In this document: one piece after another, positions 58,172-64,000 of the stretch
Layout: every line of letters begins with the position of its first letter
How positions within the stretch are numbered: position 1 is the first letter of the stretch
Assembly: GCF_016518545.1 (NCBI RefSeq)
Contig: NZ_JACVTO010000002.1
Location: 186,001-250,000 of the forward strand
Direction: 5' to 3'
DNA: 64,000 nucleotides
From: Pseudomonas sp. S30
GTDB lineage: Bacteria; Pseudomonadota; Gammaproteobacteria; Pseudomonadales; Pseudomonadaceae
Position numbers and translations under genes: made by a program
Notes under the pieces: generated by a model
The model's database searches: none
Told to the model about the DNA's origin: nothing
What the model saw: the letters and a program-made list of their open reading frames with translations, nothing else

Positions 58172-59383
58172 TCATTGAACCTGATTGAGCCGTTCGGCGA
58201 TGAAGGCGACCAGTTGCCGGGCGATCTTGCCTTTGCTGGTCTGCGCGAAGAGGGTCTGGTGCTGCTGGCGATCGATCACGGTCAAGGCGTTCTCCTCGCT
58301 GTTGAAGCCGATGCTGGGGTTGGCCACATCGTTGGCGACGATCAGGTCGAGGTTCTTGTCCTTGAGCTTGCGCGTGGCGTAATCGAGCAGGTGTTCGGTC
58401 TCGGCGGCGAAGCCGACGCTGAACGGTCGATCGGCACGACCGGCCAGGGTGGCAAGGATATCCGGATTGCGCACCATCTGCAGCAGCATGCCGTCGCCGG
58501 TCGTAGGGTCTTTCTTGAGCTTCTGCGGGGCGACCACTTCCGGGCGGTAGTCCGCCACCGCCGCCGAGGCGATGAACAGGTCGCATGGCATGGCCGTTTC
58601 ACAGGCCGCGAGCATGTCCCGCGCGCTCACCACGTCGATGCGCTGGACCCGGTCCGGGGTGGGCAGGTGCACGGGACCGGTGACGAGGGTCACCCGAGCC
58701 CCCGCTTCGGCGGCCGCCTCGGCCAGGGCGAAGCCCATCTTTCCGGAGCTATGATTGGTGATGTAGCGCACCGGATCGATGTTTTCCTGGGTCGGGCCGG
58801 CGGTGATCAGCACGTGCTTGCCAGTCAGCGCCTGGCGCTTGAAGCTTTCGGCAGCGCACCAGGCCAGGTCGGTGGCCTCGAGCATGCGGCCCAGGCCGAC
58901 GTCGCCACAGGCCTGGCTGCCGGAGGCCGGGCCGAAGACCTGGATGCCCCGGCGCTGGAGCAGCGCCAGGTTGTCCTGGGTCGCTGGATCGCGCCACATG
59001 GCCTGGTTCATGGCCGGCGCCACGGCGACGGTGGCATCGGTGGCCAGCACCAAGGTGGTCAGCAGGTCGTCGGCCATGCCTTGGGCCAGGCGCGCCATGA
59101 GGTCGGCGGTGGCCGGGGCGATGAGCACCAGGTCGGCCCATTTGGCCAGTTCGATGTGGCCCATGGCCGCTTCTGCGGCCGGATCGAGCAGGTCCAGATG
59201 CACCGGGTGACCGGAGAGCGCCTGCAGGGTCAGTGGAGTGATGAACTCGGCACCGCCGCGGGTCATGACCACGCGCACCTGTGCGCCGTGTTCCAGGAGT
59301 CGGCGGATCAGCTCGGCGCTCTTGTAGGCGGCAATGCCGCCACCCACGCCGAGAACGATGCGCTTGCGATACAGCCGCTGCAT
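58172..59383 (-). CDS. coaBC: Bifunctional phosphopantothenoylcysteine decarboxylase/synthase
   Basis: The 403-residue protein has an N-terminal flavoprotein CoaC domain ([17 protein letters not shown]; active-site His in the TP-MN region APAMNQAMW) and a C-terminal CoaB domain ([25 protein letters not shown]). It makes 4'-phosphopantetheine for coenzyme A. It is divergent from radC and overlaps dut. Confidence 0.96.
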   Translation of the reverse strand: MQRLYRKRIVLGVGGGIAAYKSAELIRRLLEHGAQVRVVMTRGGAEFITPLTLQALSGHPVHLDLLDPAAEAAMGHIELAKWADLVLIAPATADLMARLAQGMADDLLTTLVLATDATVAVAPAMNQAMWRDPATQDNLALLQRRGIQVFGPASGSQACGDVGLGRMLEATDLAWCAAESFKRQALTGKHVLITAGPTQENIDPVRYITNHSSGKMGFALAEAAAEAGARVTLVTGPVHLPTPDRVQRIDVVSARDMLAACETAMPCDLFIASAAVADYRPEVVAPQKLKKDPTTGDGMLLQMVRNPDILATLAGRADRPFSVGFAAETEHLLDYATRKLKDKNLDLIVANDVANPSIGFNSEENALTVIDRQQHQTLFAQTSKGKIARQLVAFIAERLNQVQ

Positions 59384-59514
59384 AGGCTTGCCTTATTCCA
59401 GTGAAAGCGGGCGACGAAAAAAGTGAACATGCCTGCGGCAGAACGTCGCATTCAACGAGGCGAACTAGATTAACACAGGGCTCGGAGCCACCGCAGCAGC
59501 ACGCAAGGAGGGGT

Positions 59515-60195
59515 ATGAACATCAGGGAATGGCCGGCGCAGGAGCGGCCCAGGGAAAAGTTGCTGGCGCGAGGTGCGGCGGTGCTGTCCGATGCCGAGCT
59601 GCTGGCCGTGCTGCTGGGGTCGGGCGTGGCCGGACGCAATGTGGTCGATCTGGCCCGCAGCCTGATCGGCCGGTTCGGCGGGCTGCGGCCCTTTCTGGAG
59701 GGCGACCGCCACGCGCTGCTGCGCGAGCCGGGCATGGGGCCGGTGAAGTATGCGCAGTTGCAGGCGCTGCTGGAAATTGGCAGACGCTACCTGGACGAGA
59801 CCATCGTGCGCACCCCGGCACTGGAGAATCCGGCGGCGGTGAGGCGCTACCTCAAGGCCATGCTGCGCCACGAGCGCTGCGAGGTGTTCGGTTGCCTTTT
59901 CCTGGACACCAAGCACCGGCCGGTCGCGTTCGAAATCCTCTTCCGCGGCACCATCGACCGGGCGAGCATCTATCCGCGCGAGGTGGTGCGCCGATCGCTG
60001 CTGCACAATGCGGCGGCCCTGATCATCTGTCACAACCACCCTTCCGGAAGCCCCGAGCCCAGCCAGGACGACGTGCGCCTCACCTGCACCCTGAAGCAGG
60101 CCCTGGCGCTGATCGATGTGCGCGTGCTCGACCATGTGATCGTCGGCGACGGCGAGCCGTTGTCGATGGCCGAGCGAGGTTGGATCGGCGCCTAG
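59515..60195 (+). CDS. radC: RadC/YeeS-family JAMM protein
   Basis: The ATG at 59515 after AAGGAGGGGT gives 226 residues. An N-terminal helix-hairpin-helix-like region (to about 90) is followed by a JAMM/MPN+ domain with [14 protein letters not shown], all metal ligands intact. The name radC is historical, and a repair role is doubtful. It is divergent from coaBC. Open frame before 59515 is not coding. Confidence 0.94.
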   Translation: MNIREWPAQERPREKLLARGAAVLSDAELLAVLLGSGVAGRNVVDLARSLIGRFGGLRPFLEGDRHALLREPGMGPVKYAQLQALLEIGRRYLDETIVRTPALENPAAVRRYLKAMLRHERCEVFGCLFLDTKHRPVAFEILFRGTIDRASIYPREVVRRSLLHNAAALIICHNHPSGSPEPSQDDVRLTCTLKQALALIDVRVLDHVIVGDGEPLSMAERGWIGA

Positions 60196-60237
60196 GCTTT
60201 TCAGACGCAAGCCAAGGGGCGGTCGTAGCGAGGCCGA

Positions 60238-61827
60238 TCAGCGCTGCACCGACACCTTGCTGAAGTCTACCCGTCCGAACGGGCTCACCTGATAGCCGTG
60301 CACTGCCTTGGTCAGCAAGGCCGACGCGGTAGGATGGGCCAGCGGCAGCCACAGCGCCTGCTGCTGGATCACTGCCTGCGCCTGCTGATACAGCCGGCTG
60401 CGCACGCTCTGGTCGTTGGTGGTGCGGCCGGCGCTGATCAACTGGTCCAGTCGGTTGTCGCAGAACCGCGCGAAGTTGGTTCCGGAAGTGACCGCGGCAC
60501 AGGAAAACTGCGGCGTGAGGAAGTTGTCCGGGTCGCCGTTGTCGCCGGCCCAGCCCATGAACAGCAGGTCGTGCTCGCCGGCCTTGGCGCGGCGGATCAG
60601 CTCGCCCCATTCGAGGGTGCGGATCTGCGCCTTGATGCCGACCTTGGCCAGGTCCGCCTGGAGCATCTGCGCGCCCAGGCTGGGATTGGGGTTGAGCAGG
60701 CTGCCGGTGGGGCGCGTCCAGATCGTGGTGTCGAAGCCATCGGCCAGGCCGGCCTTGGCCAGCAGCGCCTTGGCCTTGTTCAGGTCGAGCGCATAGCCCG
60801 GCAGGTCCTTGGCGTAACTCCAGGTGTTGGGCGGGTAGGGGCCATTGGCCGCGATCGCGGTGTCGTCGAACACCGCCTTGAGGTAGGCCGCCTTGTCGAA
60901 GGCGAGGTTGATCGCCTGACGCACCTCAGGCTTGTCCAGGGGCGGATGCTCGCTGTTCAGGGCCACGAACGCAGTCATGAACGCGGGCGTCGAGGCGACC
61001 TGGAGCTTGTCGTTCGCAGCTGCGTCGGCGATGTCCAGCGGCTTGGGCGACAGGGCCACCTGGCACTCGTTGCGCTTGAGCTTCTGCAGGCGCACGTTGG
61101 GGTCGGTGGTGATGGCGAAGATCAGCGGATCCACCGCAGGCTTGCCGTCGAAATAGTCCGGGTTGGCGCGATAGCGCACCACCGCGTCCTTCTGGAAGCG
61201 CTGGAACACGAACGGCCCCGTGCCGATCGGCTGGCTGTTGAGCTTGTCCGGCGTGCCGGCCTTGAGCAGCTTGTCGGCGTATTCGGCCGAGTAGATCGAG
61301 GCGAAGCCCATGCTCAGGGTGGCCAGGAAGGTGGCGTCCGGGTGCGTGAGGGTGAAGCGCACGTGCTGCGCGTCGGGCGCGTCGATCGACTTGATCAGGC
61401 TGCCCAATTGCAGCGACTGGGCATGGGGGTAGCCGCCAGGCGCGGTCTTGTGCCAGGCGTGGGCCGGGTAGAGCATGCGCTGGAAGCTGAACAGCACGTC
61501 GTCGGCGTCCAACGTCCGGCTGGGCTTGAAGTACTCGGTGGTGTGAAACTTCACGCCGTCGCGCAGGGTGAAGTCGTAGGTCAGCCCGTCATCGGAGATG
61601 CGCCAGGCTTGCGCCAGGCTCGGCACCACCTTGCCTTGCCCGGCGTCGAATTCCACCAGGCGGTTCATCAGCACATCGGCCGACGCGTTGGTGGTGGTCA
61701 GCGAGTTGTACTGGACCACATCGAAGCCTTCGGGGCTGGCTTCGGTGCACACCGCCAGCGGAGCTGCCTGGGCCAGGCCAGTGGCGAGCAATGAAGTGAA
61801 CAGGACGGTAAGGGCGGCGACGCGCAT
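60238..61827 (-). CDS. Peptide ABC transporter substrate-binding protein (SBP_bac_5)
   Basis: The ATG at 61827 gives a signal peptide (MRVAALTVLFTSLLATGLAQA) and 529 residues, with GAGGATCT upstream. The family 5 signature is present near YDFTLRDGVKFH. It resembles DppA/SapA and binds di- or oligopeptides in the periplasm. Cys pair CTEASPEG and others are typical. No permease or ATPase genes are adjacent, so it is an orphan that must work with a transporter encoded elsewhere. Confidence 0.92.
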   Translation of the reverse strand: MRVAALTVLFTSLLATGLAQAAPLAVCTEASPEGFDVVQYNSLTTTNASADVLMNRLVEFDAGQGKVVPSLAQAWRISDDGLTYDFTLRDGVKFHTTEYFKPSRTLDADDVLFSFQRMLYPAHAWHKTAPGGYPHAQSLQLGSLIKSIDAPDAQHVRFTLTHPDATFLATLSMGFASIYSAEYADKLLKAGTPDKLNSQPIGTGPFVFQRFQKDAVVRYRANPDYFDGKPAVDPLIFAITTDPNVRLQKLKRNECQVALSPKPLDIADAAANDKLQVASTPAFMTAFVALNSEHPPLDKPEVRQAINLAFDKAAYLKAVFDDTAIAANGPYPPNTWSYAKDLPGYALDLNKAKALLAKAGLADGFDTTIWTRPTGSLLNPNPSLGAQMLQADLAKVGIKAQIRTLEWGELIRRAKAGEHDLLFMGWAGDNGDPDNFLTPQFSCAAVTSGTNFARFCDNRLDQLISAGRTTNDQSVRSRLYQQAQAVIQQQALWLPLAHPTASALLTKAVHGYQVSPFGRVDFSKVSVQR

Positions 61828-62020
61828 GCTAGATCCTCGGCTGGTCAGTGGCCCATCTGCCAGTGCAGTCTGGAAGCGGAAAAGCTCTAACCCTAGAGTG
61901 CCGCTGCGCAAATGGCTACCGGATTTTTACCGCGTGCGGCGACGAGCGGTCGACAGCGTGCAACCCTTGTCGCTATGCTGGCTCGGCGCGATCGGCCCGC
62001 TCGGCAATGTGCATCTTCTA

Positions 62021-62049
62021 TTGTTGCGGCCGACCCTTTCTGGTATAAA
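62021..62049 (+). promoter_or_regulatory. Sigma-70 promoter of rpmB-rpmG
   Basis: TTGTTG (62021-62026) and TATAAA (62044-62049) are separated by 17 bp. The start would be near 62056, leaving a leader of about 140 bases. Confidence 0.6.
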
Positions 62050-62152
62050 GCAGCGCTCTTTTCTAGGGGCTGTGTCCGTCGCTTTACCAGCCGGTCCGAT
62101 AAGACCCCCGGAAACACGGCGCCTTGGCGCCATAGACTGAGAGATTAAGCGG

Positions 62153-62171
62153 CCAACCCATGCCGGGTTGG
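62153..62171 (+). promoter_or_regulatory. Hairpin in the rpmB leader
   Basis: CCAACCC (62153-62159) pairs with GGGTTGG (62165-62171). It lies 25 bp before the rpmB ATG and could be a feedback site for a ribosomal protein; this is inference only. Confidence 0.45.
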
Positions 62172-62196
62172 GCATGTGGTTTTAGAGGGCTGAGGC

Positions 62197-62433
62197 ATGT
62201 CGAGAGTCTGTCAAGTTACCGGTAAGGGTCCGGTAACCGGGAATAACATTTCCCACGCGAACAACAAAACCCGTCGTCGTTTCCTGCCGAACCTGCAGCA
62301 TCACCGTTTCTGGGTCGAGTCCGAGAAGCGTTTCGTGCGTCTGCGCGTTTCCGCCAAGGGCATGCGCGTCATTGACAAGCGTGGTATCGACGTCGTGCTG
62401 TCCGAGCTGCGTGCTCGCGGCGAAAAGTTCTAA
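62197..62433 (+). CDS. rpmB: 50S ribosomal protein L28
   Basis: The 78-residue basic protein begins [16 protein letters not shown] and keeps the L28 core ([18 protein letters not shown]). It has the single Cys5, so is not the four-Cys zinc form. It is followed after 10 bp by rpmG in the usual operon. Confidence 0.98.
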   Translation: MSRVCQVTGKGPVTGNNISHANNKTRRRFLPNLQHHRFWVESEKRFVRLRVSAKGMRVIDKRGIDVVLSELRARGEKF

Positions 62434-62443
62434 GGAGAACGTC

Positions 62444-62599
62444 ATGCGTGAATTGATCCGTCTGGTTTCGAGTGCTGGCACTGGCCACTTCTACACCACC
62501 GACAAGAACAAGCGCACCACCCCGGACAAGATCGAGATCAAGAAATACGATCCGGTCGTCCGCAAGCACGTGGTGTACAAGGAAGCCAAGATCAAGTAA
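62444..62599 (+). CDS. rpmG: 50S ribosomal protein L33
   Basis: The ATG at 62444 after AAGGAGAACGTC gives 51 residues ([19 protein letters not shown]). The zinc cysteines of the C+ form are absent, so this is the zinc-independent form. It is the second gene of rpmB-rpmG and precedes a strong terminator. Confidence 0.97.
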   Translation: MRELIRLVSSAGTGHFYTTDKNKRTTPDKIEIKKYDPVVRKHVVYKEAKIK

Positions 62600-62611
62600 T
62601 TGATCGGCGAC

Positions 62612-62652
62612 CACAAAAAACCCGCTGTCGAAAGACCGCGGGTTTTTTTGTG
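62612..62652. terminator. Bidirectional intrinsic terminator
   Basis: CCCGC (62621-62625) pairs with GCGGG (62638-62642). A run of A precedes and seven T follow (62643-62649), and CACAAAAAA and TTTTTTTGTG extend the stem. It ends rpmBG and the convergent I78-like gene. Confidence 0.93.
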
Positions 62653-62669
62653 CGTGTTACCGGTCAGAA

Positions 62670-62870
62670 TCAGCTGATGCGCAGTTGGGTGATGATGCCG
62701 GCTTCGTCAGCGTCGATGATGATGCGATCCTGCCTGATGTCCATGGTCGTCACATCGCCTGGGCCTGCGGCCAGGTGCAGGCCGGTCAGCTCCAGCAGGT
62801 AGGCTTTGACGCTTTCCACGTAGCGAGTGCCGATCACATGGCGGGCTGGGCTGAGAATGTCGGTGGTCAT
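62670..62870 (-). CDS. Peptidase inhibitor I78-like small protein
   Basis: The 66-residue protein matches the I78 inhibitor pattern in its second half (GDVTTMDIRQDRIIIDADEAGIITQLRIS). No signal peptide is seen, which is unusual for an inhibitor of secreted proteases. It may control an internal serine protease, or be a fold relative with another job. A second related gene lies upstream at 62933. Confidence 0.75.
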   Translation of the reverse strand: MTTDILSPARHVIGTRYVESVKAYLLELTGLHLAAGPGDVTTMDIRQDRIIIDADEAGIITQLRIS

Positions 62871-62932
62871 GATGGATGCTCCCGGTTCAGTTGAATGTGC
62901 GCGTAATGAGGTCGTTGGCCGTCAGGATCGAA

Positions 62933-63214
62933 TCAGCCGAATTGGATACCTGTGATCAGGTCCTGATCGTCGGTCTGAATCGTGATGCGAAAAGGGTTCA
63001 AGTCTCGGCTCTTGGCATCATGAGGCCCATAGACCGGGCGGTCGGTGAGTCGCAGGAGTTCGTCGCGAATCGACGGCTCGTAAGGCATGCCCATGAAACG
63101 CTGCATGGCTTCGAGCGCCTGATCGTCGGTCGAGGGGTTCCAGTGCTCGGGCGGCTGCCAGCCAATGCCCGGTTCGCTCTGGCTCTTGCGTGTATCGCTG
63201 GTGTCGTCAGACAT
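62933..63214 (-). CDS. Small I78-like paralogue
   Basis: The ATG at 63214 gives MSDDTSDTRKSQSEP and 93 residues; an in-frame start at 63274 is possible but adds a poor N-terminus. The C-terminal end (NPFRITIQTDDQDLITGIQFG) parallels that of the preceding I78-like protein, so the two may be diverged duplicates. Its longer N-terminal half is polar. The match is weaker and is inferred from pattern only. Confidence 0.6.
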   Translation of the reverse strand: MSDDTSDTRKSQSEPGIGWQPPEHWNPSTDDQALEAMQRFMGMPYEPSIRDELLRLTDRPVYGPHDAKSRDLNPFRITIQTDDQDLITGIQFG

Positions 63215-63304
63215 GAGGCTGTCTCCAATAGGTGTCCGGTATGGACAAGCCATGTTCGCCTCAGTCCCTCGCACCCTTGCGGTAGATAGTTCTCCTGCAC
63301 ACTG

Positions 63305-63664
63305 TCAGCGACCTTCGAACATCGCATAGATCTTGCGGCACGGCTCCAGCACTTCCCAGGTGCCCTGGAAGCCTGCCGGTATCACGAAGCGGTCGCCGGC
63401 GCGCAAGGTCTTGGCATTGCCGTGCCGATCGCGCAGTACCGACACGCCCTGGACGATCTCGCAGTACTCGTGTTCGGTGTAGTTCACCGTCCACTGGCCC
63501 ACCTCGCCTTCCCAGACGCCGGCAGCGAACTGTCCGCACGGGCTGGCATAGTGGTTGTACAGGGTCTGGTGCGGATCGCCCTTGAGAATCTTTTCCGCTG
63601 CCGGGCGGTAGCGCTCGGCCTCGGTCAGGGCGTGGGAGAAGTCGATGATGTGGTCGATGCTCAT
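63305..63664 (-). CDS. Cupin-domain protein (DUF861 type)
   Basis: The ATG at 63664 gives MSIDHIIDFSHAL and 119 residues. The single cupin barrel is of the Cupin_3 type (YTEHEYCEIVQG, then LRAGDRFVIPAGFQGTWEV). It is divergent from an aldehyde dehydrogenase gene and may belong to the same amine or polyamine catabolism. Confidence 0.86.
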   Translation of the reverse strand: MSIDHIIDFSHALTEAERYRPAAEKILKGDPHQTLYNHYASPCGQFAAGVWEGEVGQWTVNYTEHEYCEIVQGVSVLRDRHGNAKTLRAGDRFVIPAGFQGTWEVLEPCRKIYAMFEGR

Positions 63665-63724
63665 GCGGATGATCCCTGGGTTGTTTAATAAAATTAACAT
63701 CAGTAGGCTTTTGGCCTGCTAGTG

Positions 63725-63737
63725 TCAAATATATTGA
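63725..63737. promoter_or_regulatory. Short palindrome between the cupin and dehydrogenase genes
   Basis: TCAA-ATATA-TTGA is a perfect 13-bp palindrome in an AT-rich tract, in the centre of the 197-bp divergent gap. It could be an operator for one or both genes; the regulator is unknown. Confidence 0.35.
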
Positions 63738-63861
63738 TAGTTCGAGTCGCCTGGTTTAGGGTGTTCGATGCCTGGGTGCGCTCGTCGCCCGGCCAGAATA
63801 CCCGACAGTGCCCGTGAGTCCTCGGTGCGGGGCTGCACTTCAACAAGAGGAGGAGTTTCGT

Positions 63862-64000
63862 ATGACTACCTTGACGCGTGCGGACTGGGAACAACGTGCC
63901 CAGCAACTGAAGATCGAAGGCCGCGCCTTCATCGACGGCCACTACACCGACGCCGCCTCGGGCGACACCTTCGACTGCCTCAGCCCGGTCGATGGACGCT
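63862..64000 (+). CDS. Aldehyde dehydrogenase, start only (KauB/PuuC-like)
   Basis: The ATG at 63862 follows AGGAGGAGTTTCGT. Only 46 codons are inside the window. The N-terminus (QLKIEGRAFIDGHYTDAASGDTFDCLSPVDGR) is that of an NAD-dependent aldehyde dehydrogenase. The place after rpmBG and a cupin fits kauB, the gamma-aminobutyraldehyde-type enzyme of Pseudomonas polyamine breakdown. Catalytic residues lie beyond the window. Confidence 0.85.
   Translation, partial: MTTLTRADWEQRAQQLKIEGRAFIDGHYTDAASGDTFDCLSPVDGR

Larger units (their letters stand above)
61828..62196. other. Divergent promoter region of the binding protein gene and rpmB
   Basis: The 369 bp hold no gene. The rpmB promoter (62021-62049), a leader of about 140 bases and a hairpin (62153-62171) are seen. 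The left end contains the start signals of the binding protein gene. Confidence 0.7.

Overview
The window is 64 kb of chromosomal backbone from a Pseudomonas, most likely of the P. putida group. The evidence is the gene content and order (prlC-yheV-radical SAM; znuB-znuC-zur/znuA; polA-engB; dsbA; ampDh2-kinB-algB; crc-pyrE; argB-algC-dut-coaBC-radC; rpmB-rpmG), GC-rich coding with strong third-position G/C, and an ErsA-type small RNA with an AlgU-type promoter between polA and engB. No rRNA, tRNA, CRISPR array, prophage or complete insertion sequence is visible. One short palindromic MITE-like element lies between znuA and thrB. Comparisons with P. aeruginosa PAO1 and P. putida KT2440 are from memory, not from a search.

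Layout. 1-5540: metallopeptidase end, gamma-carbonic anhydrase/HAD pair, prlC-yheV, and a radical SAM gene behind a LexA box. 5541-9830: beta-carbonic anhydrase plus SulP anion transporter, a hypothetical gene, and a lone Sco1; the cytochrome oxidase cluster expected before Sco1 is missing. 9914-18880: metNIQ methionine importer, katE, a lipoprotein, the zinc uptake locus and its Zur repressor, and the MITE. 18881-26773: thrB, polA, the sRNA, engB, cytochrome c4, dsbA and an EEP-family hydrolase. 26852-37314: envelope and c-di-GMP genes (GGDEF protein, AmpDh2-like amidase, CSS/EAL protein, KinB/AlgB, BON-domain protein, and an Ivy lysozyme-inhibitor operon behind a sigma-54-like promoter).

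38034-51743: transport and envelope genes (gltP with an AauR-like site and sigma-54-like promoter, an SpmAB-like fusion, an MCE/Mla-type lipid transport operon, a DUF2914 protein, an M16 peptidase, a Na/Pi cotransporter, TerC, CitMHS, GFA). 51779-64000: crc/pyrE, an operon of three outer-membrane lipoproteins (CsgG-like, DUF4810, DUF799), argB-algC-dut-coaBC, radC, a peptide-binding protein, rpmB-rpmG, two small I78-like proteins, a cupin, and the start of an aldehyde dehydrogenase. Crc here does not sit next to yicC/rph as I recall for other pseudomonads, which suggests a rearrangement breakpoint near 51.75 kb.

I did not find a clearly new large system. The most useful second-look items are the loss of the cox cluster beside an orphan Sco1, the MITE, the two sigma-54-like promoters, the LexA box inside a long palindrome, the triple-lipoprotein operon, the structured leader before cytochrome c4, and the breakpoint at crc.
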